A model generated the notes under the pieces. That model was not told the origin of the DNA, did not search any database, and saw only the letters and a program-made list of their open reading frames with translations. The position numbers and the translations under genes are program-made. Positions 1 to 9,268 of a DNA stretch of 64,000 nucleotides are shown here, piece by piece (position 1 is the stretch's first letter; each line of letters opens with the position of its first letter). The stretch is from Brachyspira sp. SAP_772 (GTDB taxonomy: Bacteria; Spirochaetota; Brachyspiria; Brachyspirales; Brachyspiraceae), in assembly GCF_009755885.1 (NCBI RefSeq), contig NZ_VYIX01000003.1, positions 369,204-433,203 of the forward strand. The letters are read 5' to 3'.

Positions 1-35
1 TCGCGTTGAGCTTTAATTTTTTCTCTTAAACTCAT
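1..35 (-). CDS. rplR: 50S ribosomal protein L18, N-terminal fragment (cut by window edge)
   Basis: Only the first eleven codons, reading MSLREKIKAQR, are inside the window; the rest lies beyond base 1. The identity rests mainly on position: in the bacterial spc operon rplR follows rplF, and the gap to rplF is only 12 bases. The basic, arginine-rich start fits L18, which binds 5S rRNA in the large subunit. Too little sequence is present to confirm the family directly; rpsE would be the less likely alternative. Confidence 0.5.
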   Translation of the reverse strand, partial: MSLREKIKAQR

Positions 36-47
36 ATAGCTTACCCC

Positions 48-620
48 TTACTTAGCAGCTTTTTTACTTTCTTTCATTTTAACATACTCGCCTTCAAATC
101 TTACACCCTTACCTTTATATGGCTCAACAGGTCTTTTCTTTTTAATATTCATAGCGAGTTCGCCTACTTTCTCTTTATCATTACCTTCTATAATGATTTT
201 AGTGTCTTTTTCTACTGTTACTTTTATGCCTTCAGGAATTTTCATCTTAACATCACTAGAGAAACCTAATTGTAATGTTAAAGTATCTCCCTGAACATTA
301 GAACGATAACCTGTACCTTCTAATTGTAATACTTTTTTATAACCAGTATTAACACCTTCAATCATATTAGAAACAAGTTTCCAAACTAAACCTAATTTAG
401 CAGAATACTTAGCTTTATTTTCTTTTATAGCTTTTTCATCAGTGCTATCAATCTTAGGAGGTTTAACCCAAAGAGAATTATTTTCAAGTTCAAGTATTAT
501 ATAATCAAAAAACTCTCTTGTCAACTCCCCTCTTTTACCTTTTACGACTACTTTATGGCCGTCGATTTTTACTTCAACGCCTTGAGGAATCGCTATAGGC
601 TTATTTGATAATCTACTCAT
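48..620 (-). CDS. rplF: 50S ribosomal protein L6
   Basis: L6 sits near the base of the factor-binding stalk of the large ribosomal subunit. The 190-residue product opens with the classical L6 start (SRLSNKPIAIPQGVEV) and contains the second-domain signature around GYRSNVQGDTLTLQLGFS and the C-terminal KKKRPVEPYKGKGVRF block. It is roughly ten residues longer than usual because of a charged insertion near residues 55-70 (DSTDEKAIKENKAKY). It lies between rpsH and rplR in the spc part of the cluster, 25 bases after rpsH. Confidence 0.96.
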   Translation of the reverse strand: MSRLSNKPIAIPQGVEVKIDGHKVVVKGKRGELTREFFDYIILELENNSLWVKPPKIDSTDEKAIKENKAKYSAKLGLVWKLVSNMIEGVNTGYKKVLQLEGTGYRSNVQGDTLTLQLGFSSDVKMKIPEGIKVTVEKDTKIIIEGNDKEKVGELAMNIKKKRPVEPYKGKGVRFEGEYVKMKESKKAAK

Positions 621-645
621 TGTAAATACCCTCTCTCAATTTATA

Positions 646-1047
646 TTACCATACATAACATAAAACTTCGCCGCCAACTTTCTCTTTTCTAGCTTCTTTA
701 TCAGTCATAACGCCTTTGCTAGTAGAGATTACAGATATACCGAAACCATTTTTTACTTGAGGAATAGTATCTACTGATGTATAAACTCTAAGACCTGGAG
801 TTGATACTCTTTGAATACCTTCTATAACAGAATTTCCCTCATAATATTTCAAATCTATTTCTATGCGGAAGAAATTTTTATCTTTTACTTCTACTTTTTT
901 GAAGTCATTAATATACCCTTCTTTTTTCAAAATTGCAAGTATATTTTCCATTTTTGTAGAAAAAGGTATAGTTACACTCTCTTTTTTTGCTCTACAACCA
1001 TTTCTAATCACAGTTAAAGCATCTGCTATTGGATCATGTACGCTCAT
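646..1047 (-). CDS. rpsH: 30S ribosomal protein S8
   Basis: S8 binds the central domain of 16S rRNA and, in some bacteria, represses its own spc operon mRNA. The 133-residue length is normal. The start HDPIADALTVIRNG and the C-terminal run GFGISVISTSKGVMTDKEAR are family hallmarks. It is 18 bases downstream of rpsZ. Two plus-strand open frames across this gene are antisense shadows and are left out. I did not identify an S8-binding leader in the neighbouring mRNA. Confidence 0.97.
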   Translation of the reverse strand: MSVHDPIADALTVIRNGCRAKKESVTIPFSTKMENILAILKKEGYINDFKKVEVKDKNFFRIEIDLKYYEGNSVIEGIQRVSTPGLRVYTSVDTIPQVKNGFGISVISTSKGVMTDKEARKEKVGGEVLCYVW

Positions 1048-1065
1048 TTATATACTCTCCTTAAA

Positions 1066-1251
1066 TTACCAACTAGACTTAGTTACGCCCGGAATTAAAC
1101 CTTTATTTGCTAAATCTCTAAAACAGATTCTACACATTTTATACTGTCTTATATAAGCACGAGGTCTTCCACATATAGGGCAGCGATTATATTGTCTTGT
1201 TTTATATTTTTGTTTTTTTGTAGCTTTAACTTTAAGTGCCAATCTAGCCAT
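1066..1251 (-). CDS. rpsZ: 30S ribosomal protein S14, zinc-binding (type Z)
   Basis: This is the short 61-residue S14 form carrying an intact zinc ribbon: Cys24 and Cys27 (CPIC) with Cys40 and Cys43 (CRIC). It assembles into the head of the small subunit. Its first base is shared with the last base of the rplE stop codon, so translation is probably coupled. The zinc-containing form means zinc is required for this copy; any zinc-free S14 paralogue would have to lie outside the window. Confidence 0.97.
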   Translation of the reverse strand: MARLALKVKATKKQKYKTRQYNRCPICGRPRAYIRQYKMCRICFRDLANKGLIPGVTKSSW

Positions 1252-1814
1252 TATTTATTCTCCTGACTTTTAGGTGCAGCACGAAATGGCAAACCTATAC
1301 GTTCTAATAAAGTGCGAGCCATATCGTCATTATCTGCAGTTGTTACTATTGTTATATTTAATCCCTTAACAGCATCTGTTTTGTCGAAACTTATTTCTGG
1401 GAATATAATATGCTCTTTTATACCTAAATTGTAATTACCTCTTCCGTCAAAACCTCTTCTAGGAATACCTTGGAAGTCTCTTACTCTTGGTAAAGCTATA
1501 AATATTAACCTTTCCAAGAAGTCATACATTCTCTCTCCTCTCAAAGTTACTCTACAACCTATAGGCATACCCTGTCTTAATTTGAAGTTAGCTATAGACT
1601 TTTTAGCTCTAGTGATAACAGCTCTCTGACCTGCTATTTGAGTAAGTTCTTCTACAGCAGAATCAACATATTTTTTATCTGTTACAGCCTGAGTAATACC
1701 CATATTGATAATAATTTTCTCTATTTTAGGTATAGCCATAGAGGAGCTTAAATTCATCTCTTTTAATAAAGACTGTCTTATTTCTTTTTCATATCTATCT
1801 TTCAATACTGACAT
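1251..1814 (-). CDS. rplE: 50S ribosomal protein L5
   Basis: L5 binds 5S rRNA and contacts the P-site tRNA and the small-subunit head. The 187-residue product shows the family blocks [12 protein letters not shown] near the N-terminus, [20 protein letters not shown] in the middle and the [21 protein letters not shown] loop, ending with [13 protein letters not shown]. Length is normal (about 180). It follows rplX after 16 bases and overlaps rpsZ by one base. Confidence 0.97.
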   Translation of the reverse strand: MSVLKDRYEKEIRQSLLKEMNLSSSMAIPKIEKIIINMGITQAVTDKKYVDSAVEELTQIAGQRAVITRAKKSIANFKLRQGMPIGCRVTLRGERMYDFLERLIFIALPRVRDFQGIPRRGFDGRGNYNLGIKEHIIFPEISFDKTDAVKGLNITIVTTADNDDMARTLLERIGLPFRAAPKSQENK

Positions 1815-1830
1815 ATTTAATAACTCCTAC

Positions 1831-2172
1831 TTACTTATCAAGAACTTCGCCTGATTTTTTAGCATATCTTTTTAATTTTCCATCAACTTCTTTTCTTCCA
1901 ACCCTAGTAGTTTTACCGCCTTTGTCAACCAACATAAGATTAGATATATGTATAGAAGCCTCTTTCTCAACTATACCGCCTTTTTGATTCTCTTGACTTT
2001 TAGGCATAGTTTTCTTAATCATGTTAATATTCTTTACGAAAGCTCTTCCCTTTGCTCTGTCTATAGACAATACTTCACCGCGTTCTCCGCTCTGCTCTCC
2101 AGCTATCACTTCAACAGTATCGCCTTTTTTTATTTTGTATTTTGTATTACTAAAATCTTTTTTCTTTATCAT
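1831..2172 (-). CDS. rplX: 50S ribosomal protein L24
   Basis: L24 is an early assembly protein near the exit of the peptide tunnel. The 113-residue product has the KOW motif near residues 17-43 (KKGDTVEVIAGEQSGERGEV) and the typical VKNINMIKKTMPKSQE segment. It starts two bases after the rplN stop, consistent with coupled translation. A longer plus-strand frame over the same bases has no family features and is treated as a shadow. Confidence 0.96.
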   Translation of the reverse strand: MIKKKDFSNTKYKIKKGDTVEVIAGEQSGERGEVLSIDRAKGRAFVKNINMIKKTMPKSQENQKGGIVEKEASIHISNLMLVDKGGKTTRVGRKEVDGKLKRYAKKSGEVLDK

Positions 2173-2174
2173 AA

Positions 2175-2543
2175 TTATATTACCTCTGGTGCAAGTGATA
2201 CGATTTTCATAAAGCCTTTATCCCTAAGTTCACGAGCTACAGGTCCGAATATACGTTTACCGCGAGGCTCTTTTTTATCGTCTACTATAACAGCTGCATT
2301 CTCATCAAAACGTATGTATGAACCATCAGGGCGTCTAACTTCTTTCTTTACTCTTACTATTACAGCTTTTACAACTTTACCTTTTTCTATAGAGCAAGTA
2401 GGGATTATATCAGTTACAGAACAAACTATAACATCTCCTAAAGTAGCATATCTGCGTCTACTTCCTCCTAATACCTTAATACATTTCAACTTCTTTACGC
2501 CTGTGTTGTCGGCTACATTAAGAGTAGTTGGTACTTGTATCAT
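2175..2543 (-). CDS. rplN: 50S ribosomal protein L14
   Basis: L14 is at the subunit interface, part of bridge B5/B8 and the binding surface of the silencing factor RsfS. At 122 residues it has the standard length and the diagnostic start [18 protein letters not shown], the GGSRRRYA turn and the C-terminal [20 protein letters not shown]. It is five bases from rpsQ upstream. Nothing unusual was seen. Confidence 0.98.
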   Translation of the reverse strand: MIQVPTTLNVADNTGVKKLKCIKVLGGSRRRYATLGDVIVCSVTDIIPTCSIEKGKVVKAVIVRVKKEVRRPDGSYIRFDENAAVIVDDKKEPRGKRIFGPVARELRDKGFMKIVSLAPEVI

Positions 2544-2548
2544 AATTC

Positions 2549-2911
2549 TTACTCTCCTTCAACCTGTGAAGAAACTGCTGCTTCTGGAGCATGCTTCTCA
2601 CGTTTTAATACGCTTTCTACATCGCTATCCATAGAATCTTTCTCTACACGCTCAGACTTCTTAACGATTTTTACTAATCTGAATTTCTTATCTTTACTAA
2701 TAGGTCTGCACTCTATTATTCTTACTAAATCGCCTTCTAAACATTCATTTTTTTCATCATGAGCTTTATAGCGTTTATTCTTACTTATAGTCTTACCATA
2801 AAGGGGGTGTTTCTGTTTACTTTCAACTTTTACAACTATAGTTTTATCCATTTTATCAGAAACTACAATTCCTTCAAGTACTCTTTTATATTTTTTTGCT
2901 TTGTTTTCCAC
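2549..2911 (-). CDS. rpsQ: 30S ribosomal protein S17 with a C-terminal extension
   Basis: S17 binds helices of the 5-prime domain of 16S rRNA. Residues 5-85 carry the OB-fold core, with [17 protein letters not shown], the HPLYGK turn and the [14 protein letters not shown] block. The product is 120 residues, whereas typical S17 is about 85. The extra 35 or so residues are acidic and charged ([16 protein letters not shown] onward, then [11 protein letters not shown]) and match nothing I know. The stop is five bases before rplN, so the tail is not read-through of a lost gene. Confidence 0.95.
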   Translation of the reverse strand: MENKAKKYKRVLEGIVVSDKMDKTIVVKVESKQKHPLYGKTISKNKRYKAHDEKNECLEGDLVRIIECRPISKDKKFRLVKIVKKSERVEKDSMDSDVESVLKREKHAPEAAVSSQVEGE

Positions 2912-2925
2912 AGTAATACCTCACA

Positions 2926-3132
2926 CTATTTTTTTATGCCAAGTTCATGCTGACGTATAAATGTCTTAACTCTAGCTATATCTTTGCGAGCTTTCTTTAA
3001 TTGATGAGTTTGTCTTGCATCACCAACCACTTTTTCAAATCTATGCTCTTGATATTCTTTTTCTAACTTTAGAAGTTCACCCTTAAGCTCTTCTAAACCT
3101 AATGACTTGTAATCTTTTTTATCTTTAGCCAT
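2926..3132 (-). CDS. rpmC: 50S ribosomal protein L29
   Basis: L29 is a small two-helix protein beside the peptide exit tunnel, next to L23 and part of the docking area for SRP and trigger factor. The 68-residue product has the family pattern [20 protein letters not shown] followed by [20 protein letters not shown]. Its first base is shared with the rplP stop codon. A start eight residues further in would be possible, but this one is best supported by the overlap. Confidence 0.95.
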   Translation of the reverse strand: MAKDKKDYKSLGLEELKGELLKLEKEYQEHRFEKVVGDARQTHQLKKARKDIARVKTFIRQHELGIKK

Positions 3133-3545
3133 TACATAGCCTCCCTCTTAATGAACTTAGTTTTAATAGGAAGCTTGAAACCAGCTAATCTGAAAGCAGA
3201 CTGTGCTAATTCTTCTGGTACACCTGCTATTTCAAATATAACTTTACCTGGCTTTACAACTGCTACCCAATATTCAACGTTACCTTTACCTTTACCCATT
3301 CTTGTTTCTGCCGGCTTTTTAGTATAAGGTTTGTCTGGAAATACTTTTATCCACATTTTACCTACACGTTTAACATGTCTTGATATAGCAATACGTGCAG
3401 CTTCAATTTGTCTATCTGTAAGCCATACAGGCTCTAATGCCATTAAACCATAATCTCCAAAAGTTAAGTTACTTCCTCTTTTGGACTTACCTTTCATTCT
3501 GCCTCTATGCTGTTTACGATACTTAGTTCTTGATGGTTGTAACAT
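3132..3545 (-). CDS. rplP: 50S ribosomal protein L16
   Basis: L16 helps place tRNA in the A site of the large subunit and is needed late in assembly. The 137-residue length is standard. Family markers are [21 protein letters not shown] at the N-terminus, [10 protein letters not shown], and [20 protein letters not shown] around residues 80-105. It overlaps rpsC by one base upstream and rpmC by one base downstream, so the three genes are probably translationally coupled. Confidence 0.98.
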   Translation of the reverse strand: MLQPSRTKYRKQHRGRMKGKSKRGSNLTFGDYGLMALEPVWLTDRQIEAARIAISRHVKRVGKMWIKVFPDKPYTKKPAETRMGKGKGNVEYWVAVVKPGKVIFEIAGVPEELAQSAFRLAGFKLPIKTKFIKREAM

Positions 3546-4282
3546 TATCTATCTCCTTTAGCACTGATAACTTTACCCGCATCATCTTGTTTGCTTTCTT
3601 TCTTATCAAGAATCTCGCCTTTATATATCCACACTTTTACCCCGATGATACCAAATGTAGTAGAAGCTTCAGCAGTACCATAATCTATATTTGCTCTTAT
3701 TGTATGAAGAGGTACTGAACCATTTTTGTACTGTTCTGTTCTAGCGATATCTGCACCTGCTAAACGGCCAGAACACATAACTTTTATACCTTTAGCACCT
3801 TTCTTCATAGCTTGAGTGATAACACTCTTCATAGCTCTTCTGAAAGCAACACGCATTTCTAATTGACGAGCTACGCTTTGTGCTGCCAATGTAGCATCTA
3901 ATTCAGCCTCTTTGATTTCTGATATAGAAACATTAATAGGCTTTTTTACTAACTTTTGTACAGCAGCCTTAACAGCCTCAATTCTCTGACCCTTAAGACC
4001 TACAACTACTCCAACTCTTGCAGTAGAAATAAATACATTGATTCTATCTGGGAAACGTACTATTTGTATGTCAGATATAGCAGGATCAAAAGACTCTTTC
4101 TTTCCGCCAATTTTTTTCTGTTCTTCTTTTAATGTCTTATAATAATAGTTCATTATATAGCGTCTTATAGATAAATCTTCATGCAAACTATCTGCATAAG
4201 TTCTGCCATCTTCGAACCATTTACTAGACCAAGTTTTATTAACTCCGAGTCTTAAACCTATTGGACTAACCTTTTGACCCAT
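3545..4282 (-). CDS. rpsC: 30S ribosomal protein S3
   Basis: S3 forms part of the mRNA entry channel and has helicase activity with S4. The 245-residue product begins [18 protein letters not shown], has the KH-domain GxxG turn (GLKGQR) near residue 95, and the C-terminal domain block [21 protein letters not shown] lysine- and aspartate-rich tail ([16 protein letters not shown]) extends a few residues beyond the core. It follows rplV after three bases. Confidence 0.97.
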   Translation of the reverse strand: MGQKVSPIGLRLGVNKTWSSKWFEDGRTYADSLHEDLSIRRYIMNYYYKTLKEEQKKIGGKKESFDPAISDIQIVRFPDRINVFISTARVGVVVGLKGQRIEAVKAAVQKLVKKPINVSISEIKEAELDATLAAQSVARQLEMRVAFRRAMKSVITQAMKKGAKGIKVMCSGRLAGADIARTEQYKNGSVPLHTIRANIDYGTAEASTTFGIIGVKVWIYKGEILDKKESKQDDAGKVISAKGDR

Positions 4283-4285
4283 AGT

Positions 4286-4690
4286 TTATACCTCCGCTAC
4301 TTTAGCTGCTTCTTCTTTTTTTGCAACTCTCTTAATTTTTTTCTTCTCAGGTTTTTTTTCATCACTTAATACTATAGTAATATGTGAATTTCTTTTTAAT
4401 ATAGGATCAGCACTACCACGACTTGCTGCTCTTATGCGTTTCAATGATGGTGCTTTATCAACAAAAGCTGTCTTAACCCATAATGTGTCTGGGTTAATAG
4501 TTCTAGTCTGAGAAATAGCATTTGCTATACCGCTTTTTATAGCCTTTCTAAGTACAACTGATGACATTTGTGGCATAGTTGTAAGATTAGCGATTGCATG
4601 GTTAACATACTCACCTTTAACAAAAGGAAGTAATCTTGCTACTTTCCTGCGACCTATGCGTAAATAACGTACCTTTACCTTATATTCCAT
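4286..4690 (-). CDS. rplV: 50S ribosomal protein L22
   Basis: L22 lines the peptide exit tunnel; its long beta hairpin is where some macrolide-resistance changes fall. Family features are the RIGRRKVARLLPFVKG helix near the N-terminus and the hairpin-flanking segment DKAPSLKRIRAASRGSADP. The protein is 134 residues, with a lysine/alanine-rich tail of about 20 residues beyond the usual 110-115. It lies 11 bases from rpsS. Confidence 0.96.
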   Translation of the reverse strand: MEYKVKVRYLRIGRRKVARLLPFVKGEYVNHAIANLTTMPQMSSVVLRKAIKSGIANAISQTRTINPDTLWVKTAFVDKAPSLKRIRAASRGSADPILKRNSHITIVLSDEKKPEKKKIKRVAKKEEAAKVAEV

Positions 4691-4701
4691 AGTCCAATTC
4701 C

Positions 4702-4971
4702 TTATTTCTTAGCTACCTTAGCTGCACCTGCATGTGAACGAAAAGTTCTAGTAGGAGCAAATTCACCTAATTTATGACCTATCATATTCTCTTGTATATA
4801 AACTGCTACAAATGTTTTTCCGTTATGAACATTTATAGTGAAACCTATCATCTCTGGAATAATTGTTGAAGCACGGCTATAAGTTTTTATTTGGTGCTTG
4901 TTATCTCCAGCTTGTATCTTCTTGAAAAGATTTTTATCTACAAAAGGTCCTTTCTTAATAGAGCGAGACAT
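4702..4971 (-). CDS. rpsS: 30S ribosomal protein S19
   Basis: S19 sits in the head of the small subunit and forms intersubunit bridges with L5. At 89 residues it is of normal size and has the standard start [18 protein letters not shown] and the [19 protein letters not shown] signature. Its first base overlaps the stop of rplB. Nothing unusual was seen. Confidence 0.98.
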   Translation of the reverse strand: MSRSIKKGPFVDKNLFKKIQAGDNKHQIKTYSRASTIIPEMIGFTINVHNGKTFVAVYIQENMIGHKLGEFAPTRTFRSHAGAAKVAKK

Positions 4972-5807
4972 TATTTCTTACCCCCTCTTCTCTTAATTAT
5001 TAATCTGTCAGAATATTTATTTTTCTTTCTAGTTTTATATCCCTTAGTAGGTACACCTGTAGGAGATACTGGATGTGGGTTACCCTGTCCACTCTTACCT
5101 TCACCACCGCCGTGTGGGTGATCTACTGGGTTCATTACAACACCTCTTACTTTTGGTCTTCTACCTTTATGTCTAGTAGTACCTGCTTTACCGTCTGTAG
5201 TGTTGAAATGATCTAAGTTACCGATTTGTCCTATAGTAGCATAACAATCTTCTAATATTCTTCTCTCTTCACCAGAGCGAAGTCTTATTACACAATAACC
5301 ACCAGATTTTGCTGTTATCTGAGCACCACCGCCTGCTGCTCTAACAAGCTGACCACCTTTTCCTGGTGTTATTTCTATGTTATGTATTATAGTACCTAAA
5401 GGTATCTTTCTTAAAGGTAAAGTGCAACCTACTTTTACTTTAGCATTTTCTCCGCTAACAACTCTGTCGCCTACATTAAGTCCCAATGGCCATATTATAT
5501 ATCTTTTTTCACCATCTGTGTAATGTAAAAGAGCTATACGAGCTGTTCTGTTAGGATCATACTCTATAGAAACTACTTTAGCTTCTATATCATGCTTATC
5601 TCTTCTAAAATCTACTAATCTAAATAATTTCTTGTGTCCACCACCACGACGACGCATAGTGATACGACCGTTTGAACCTCTTCCGCTTATGCGTTTCTTT
5701 CCGCATACTAATGATTTACAAGGCTCATTTGTTGTTATATCCGAAAAATCAACTACTGTACGATAACGTAAACTTGGTGTTGTCGGTTTAAATTTCTTAA
5801 TAGCCAT
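4971..5807 (-). CDS. rplB: 50S ribosomal protein L2
   Basis: L2 is a primary 23S rRNA binding protein needed for peptidyl transferase assembly. The 278-residue length is standard. The N-terminal motif [15 protein letters not shown] and the conserved C-terminal [16 protein letters not shown] loop, whose histidine lies near the catalytic centre, are both present. It follows rplW after 14 bases. The plus-strand frame over the C-terminal part is a shadow. Confidence 0.98.
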   Translation of the reverse strand: MAIKKFKPTTPSLRYRTVVDFSDITTNEPCKSLVCGKKRISGRGSNGRITMRRRGGGHKKLFRLVDFRRDKHDIEAKVVSIEYDPNRTARIALLHYTDGEKRYIIWPLGLNVGDRVVSGENAKVKVGCTLPLRKIPLGTIIHNIEITPGKGGQLVRAAGGGAQITAKSGGYCVIRLRSGEERRILEDCYATIGQIGNLDHFNTTDGKAGTTRHKGRRPKVRGVVMNPVDHPHGGGEGKSGQGNPHPVSPTGVPTKGYKTRKKNKYSDRLIIKRRGGKK

Positions 5808-5821
5808 CGGTATCCCTCAAC

Positions 5822-6121
5822 TTATTTTACTATATCTATTGATTCTTTGCCATCGAGAACTATTATCGCTTTTTTATAACTGCGTGTATAACCGCGTCTG
5901 CTCATTCTGCGATTTTTCTTCTTAGGCTTTACATTTATTATCTTACAATCTAGCGGATGTACATTAAATATTTTTTCAACCGCTTTCTTCAACTCTTGCT
6001 TATTAGCGTCCTGTCTTACTCTAAATACATAATAACGCTTCTCTGTTCCTTTAGGCTCAGTTCTAAGGATATTACTTTTTTCTGTAAGTATAGGCTCTAT
6101 TAAAAGTGAATACATGCTCAT
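5822..6121 (-). CDS. rplW: 50S ribosomal protein L23
   Basis: L23 is the main docking point for trigger factor and SRP at the tunnel exit. The 99-residue product contains LLIEPILTEKSNILR at the N-terminus, the VRQDANKQELKKAVEKIFNV helix and the VKPKKKNRRMSRRGY loop. Length is normal. It lies five bases after the rplD stop, in the usual S10-operon order. Confidence 0.96.
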   Translation of the reverse strand: MSMYSLLIEPILTEKSNILRTEPKGTEKRYYVFRVRQDANKQELKKAVEKIFNVHPLDCKIINVKPKKKNRRMSRRGYTRSYKKAIIVLDGKESIDIVK

Positions 6122-6126
6122 ATTTA

Positions 6127-6774
6127 TTATCCCTTAATTCTAGCATTTAATTTAGATAAAGCTGTTTTAGTAAAGTATACTTCATCAGCATAATATAAAG
6201 GATGTATAGACATACTGTCTGCATTTACAAGCTTTAAATCTTTGATGTTTCTTAAAGATAATAATAACTTATTGTAATTATCACCTAATGACTCATCTTT
6301 ACCTACTACAAATGCTACCTTTCTGCTATTTGGCTCTTTAACCTTACTTATAAAACTTGCCATTCTTTTTGTCTTTGGAGCATCAAAAGTGAAATCCTCA
6401 AAAACTTTAAGAACATTGTTACCATATTTCAAAGATAAAACAGACAATAGAGCCTTACGTTTCATCTTTTTAGGCAATCTATAACTATAATCTCTAGGCT
6501 TAGGAGTATGTGTCTTACCGCCGCCTACCCAAATTGGTGAACGTGTAGAACCTGCTCTTGCTCTACCTGTACCTTTTTGTCTCCAAGGCTTCTTACCGCC
6601 TCCTGAAACTTCTGCTCTTGTCTTAGTAGAGTGAGTTCCTTGACGTCTGTTCGCCAACTCATTTTTGATTGCTTCGTAAAGTAGATTGTTGTTAACTTCT
6701 GATTTGAATATCTCGTCAACTACCTCTAAATTACCTACGCTATCTCCATTTTCATTTAGTATTACTACTTCCAT
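6127..6774 (-). CDS. rplD: 50S ribosomal protein L4
   Basis: L4 contributes a long loop to the peptide tunnel constriction. The 215-residue protein has the loop signature RQGTHSTKTRAEVSGGGKKP followed by WRQKGTGRARAGS around residues 43-75, and the typical C-terminal half. In E. coli L4 also represses the S10 operon; I see no clear L4 leader structure here. It is 18 bases after rplC. A shorter minus-strand frame inside it is a shadow. Confidence 0.97.
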   Translation of the reverse strand: MEVVILNENGDSVGNLEVVDEIFKSEVNNNLLYEAIKNELANRRQGTHSTKTRAEVSGGGKKPWRQKGTGRARAGSTRSPIWVGGGKTHTPKPRDYSYRLPKKMKRKALLSVLSLKYGNNVLKVFEDFTFDAPKTKRMASFISKVKEPNSRKVAFVVGKDESLGDNYNKLLLSLRNIKDLKLVNADSMSIHPLYYADEVYFTKTALSKLNARIKG

Positions 6775-6792
6775 TTTATCATCCTGCTTTTA

Positions 6793-7449
6793 TTATTTAG
6801 TCATTGAGTTCTTCTTCTTATTTTTCTTCTTAGCTGCTTGAGTGATTTTTACTATACCGTTTATAGCTCCGGGTATAGAACCTTTAATCATAATCAAGTT
6901 ATCTTCTGGTCTTATTTCAACTACTTTTAAGTTTTGTATAGTAGTTAAAGTATTACCCATATGACCAGGCATACCTTTGCCTTTCCATACTCTTGCAGGG
7001 TAACTGTTACAACCTATAGAACCTGCTCTTCTTCTGAAATTAGAACCATGACTCATAGGACCACCATCATAATTATGTCTTTTCATTACGCCGGCAAATC
7101 CTCTACCTTTGCTCAAAGAACTAACATCTATAAAATCGCCCGCTTGAAATATATCTACTTTAAGTTCCTGACCAACTGTATAAGCACTTGAATCATCCAA
7201 CCTAAACTCTTTTAAATATTTCTTAGGCTCTAAATTTGCTTTTTTAAATTGCCCTATTTGTGGCTTTTTTAAATGCTTTTCTTTTACAGCACCATAACCT
7301 AATTGAATAGCATTATAGCCATCTTTCTCATTATCTCTAACCTGCATAACTGTGCATGGCCCAGCCTCTACAACTGTTACTGCTATAGCATTGCCAGTTT
7401 CATCGAAAACTGTTGTCATACCCAATTTTCTGCCAATTATTCCTACCAT
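6793..7449 (-). CDS. rplC: 50S ribosomal protein L3
   Basis: L3 is an early assembly protein whose long loop approaches the peptidyl transferase centre. It begins VGIIGRKLGMTTVFDE and has the loop block PMSHGSNFRRRAGSIGCNS then KGKGMPGHMGN. At 218 residues it is close to normal, with a short lysine-rich tail (AAKKKNKKKN). It is separated from rpsJ by 126 bases, a longer gap than elsewhere in the cluster. Confidence 0.97.
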   Translation of the reverse strand: MVGIIGRKLGMTTVFDETGNAIAVTVVEAGPCTVMQVRDNEKDGYNAIQLGYGAVKEKHLKKPQIGQFKKANLEPKKYLKEFRLDDSSAYTVGQELKVDIFQAGDFIDVSSLSKGRGFAGVMKRHNYDGGPMSHGSNFRRRAGSIGCNSYPARVWKGKGMPGHMGNTLTTIQNLKVVEIRPEDNLIMIKGSIPGAINGIVKITQAAKKKNKKKNSMTK

Positions 7450-7575
7450 CGGCTAATCCTCTATAATGATTTTACTACTTCTTTTTTACCAATCTTTTTA
7501 AGTCAAACTATTAAAATTATAACCATATAAATAAAACGTAGTAAAGTTTTATTCACACGGTTTAAAAAACCTTTC

Positions 7576-7881
7576 TTATTTCAACTGTACATCTACGCCA
7601 GCTGGAAGTGCCAACTTCTTCAAAGACTCAGTTGTTTGAGGTGTTACGTCAAAGATATCTATTAATCTCTTGTAAACTCTCATCTCGAACTGTTCTCTTG
7701 ACTTAATGTTTACATGCGGACTTCTTATTACTGTTACCTTTCTTATGCTTGTTGGCAACGGTATAGGTCCTGATACTCTTGCACCTGTCTTCTTTACACT
7801 AGCAACTATTGACTGAGCTGATTGATCAATTAATTCTATATCAAAGGCTTTTAATTTAACTCTTATTTTCTGTTCTTTCAT
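7576..7881 (-). CDS. rpsJ: 30S ribosomal protein S10
   Basis: S10 is in the small-subunit head and, with NusB, takes part in transcription antitermination. The 101-residue product shows [19 protein letters not shown], the loop [14 protein letters not shown] and [19 protein letters not shown]. It stands between tuf and rplC, so in this genome the str and S10 operons are joined head to tail. An inverted repeat lies in the tuf-rpsJ gap. Confidence 0.98.
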   Translation of the reverse strand: MKEQKIRVKLKAFDIELIDQSAQSIVASVKKTGARVSGPIPLPTSIRKVTVIRSPHVNIKSREQFEMRVYKRLIDIFDVTPQTTESLKKLALPAGVDVQLK

Positions 7882-7912
7882 AGTTTGAATTACTCGCTTT
7901 TATTCTTTTATT

Positions 7913-7942
7913 AAGGGATACATTTATTAAAACATATCCCTT
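7913..7942 (-). repeat. Intercistronic stem-loop between tuf and rpsJ
   Basis: A perfect 8-base inverted repeat (AAGGGATA and TATCCCTT) with a 14-base AT loop lies just downstream of the tuf stop. Read on the minus strand it is followed by an A-rich stretch, not a T run, so it is not a classical terminator for tuf. It may be an mRNA-processing or stability hairpin separating the highly expressed tuf message from rpsJ. Function is inferred only. Confidence 0.5.
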
Positions 7943-7963
7943 TTTATTTTATTCTTTCCTTAA

Positions 7964-9190
7964 TTATTCTAATATTTTTGTTACAACACCGTTACCTACT
8001 GTCTTACCACCTTCACGTATAGCGAATCTTTGTTTCTCTTCCATAGCTATTGGAGTGATAAGCTCGATTGTTAAGTTAGCGTTATCACCTGGCATTATCA
8101 TTGGAGAGCCTTCTGGTAAGTTAATAACACCTGTTACGTCTGTTGTTCTGAAGTACATTTGTGGTCTGTAACCTGTTACGAAACCGCTATGTCTTCCACC
8201 TTCTTCTTTTTTCAAGATATAAACTTCTGCTTCAAATTTTTTATGAGGTGTGATTGTACCTGGTTTAGCTAATACCTGTCCTCTTTCTACTTCTTTACGT
8301 TCAATACCTCTTAAAAGACATCCAACGTTATAACCAGCTATACCAACTACTTCTTTCTTGAACATTTCTACACCAGTACAAGTAGTTTTCTTAGTAGGTC
8401 TTATACCAACGATTTCTACTTCATCACCTTTTTTGATTTGTCCTCTTTCTATTCTACCTGTAACAACTGTACCTCTTCCAGGGATTGAATATACGTCTTC
8501 GATTGACATTAAGAAGTCTTTATCTGTTTCACGTACTGGATCTGGAATATAAGTATCAAGTGCGTTTAATAGGTCTAATATACATTTACAATCTGCATCA
8601 GTTCTAGGGTCTTTGCCTGCTTCAATTGCTTGAATAGCTTTGATTGCAGAACCTCTAATAATAGGAGTTTTAGCACCATCGAAACCATAGTGGTCTAATA
8701 CGTCTACTACTTCTGCTTCTACTATTTCTGCCATTTCTGGGTCATCTAATTTATCACATTTGTTTAAGAATACTACGATGTAATTTACACCTACTTGTCT
8801 TGAAAGAAGTACGTGTTCTTTTGTTTGAGGCATTACACCGTCTTCTGCTGATACTACTAAGATAGCTCCGTCCATCTGAGCAGCACCTGTTATCATGTTT
8901 TTAATATAGTCAGCGTGACCTGGACAGTCTACGTGAGCATAGTGTCTGTTATCAGATTCATATTCTACGTGTGAAGTAGCGATTGTCAAAATTTTTGTAG
9001 GGTCTCTTCTACCTTGACTCTCAGAAGCTTTTGCTACTGAATCGTATGCAACTTTCTGTACTGTTGCTGGAAACATTGCAGATGATACTGCTGTGATTGC
9101 TGATGTTAATGTTGTTTTACCGTGGTCAACGTGACCGATAGTACCAACGTTTACGTGTGTTTTTGTACCTTCATAAGTTCCTTTAGCCAT
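7964..9190 (-). CDS. tuf: Translation elongation factor Tu (divergent switch I)
   Basis: EF-Tu delivers aminoacyl-tRNA to the ribosome as a GTP complex. The P-loop GHVDHGKT (residues 19-26), DCPGHAD and NKCD motifs are all present, and domains 2 and 3 are clearly EF-Tu. The product is 408 residues against about 394-396 usually. Switch I is odd: where most EF-Tu have ARGITI, residues 64-70 read PTKILTI, preceded by an insertion (SESQGRRD). The effector threonine is Thr69. The gene has a strong GGAGG ribosome-binding site and follows fusA after 78 bases. This is the only tuf seen in the window. Confidence 0.97.
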   Translation of the reverse strand: MAKGTYEGTKTHVNVGTIGHVDHGKTTLTSAITAVSSAMFPATVQKVAYDSVAKASESQGRRDPTKILTIATSHVEYESDNRHYAHVDCPGHADYIKNMITGAAQMDGAILVVSAEDGVMPQTKEHVLLSRQVGVNYIVVFLNKCDKLDDPEMAEIVEAEVVDVLDHYGFDGAKTPIIRGSAIKAIQAIEAGKDPRTDADCKCILDLLNALDTYIPDPVRETDKDFLMSIEDVYSIPGRGTVVTGRIERGQIKKGDEVEIVGIRPTKKTTCTGVEMFKKEVVGIAGYNVGCLLRGIERKEVERGQVLAKPGTITPHKKFEAEVYILKKEEGGRHSGFVTGYRPQMYFRTTDVTGVINLPEGSPMIMPGDNANLTIELITPIAMEEKQRFAIREGGKTVGNGVVTKILE

Positions 9191-9268
9191 TTTTATCCTC
9201 CAATTATTTATCCCTATTCTCTAGGAAATTGTTTTTTATTTTATTTTTATTTTTTGTTAATCTCTTAA

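Noticed and set aside
1948-2634. 228-codon plus-strand frame across rplX, rplN and rpsQ
   Set aside because: It is the antisense shadow of three unmistakable ribosomal protein genes; length arises from codon bias of the real strand.
7450-7575. Gap between rplC and rpsJ considered for a hidden gene or regulatory RNA
   Set aside because: Only AT-rich sequence with a weak, distant inverted repeat (TTTACTAC/GTAGTAAA) is visible; not enough to call a structure.
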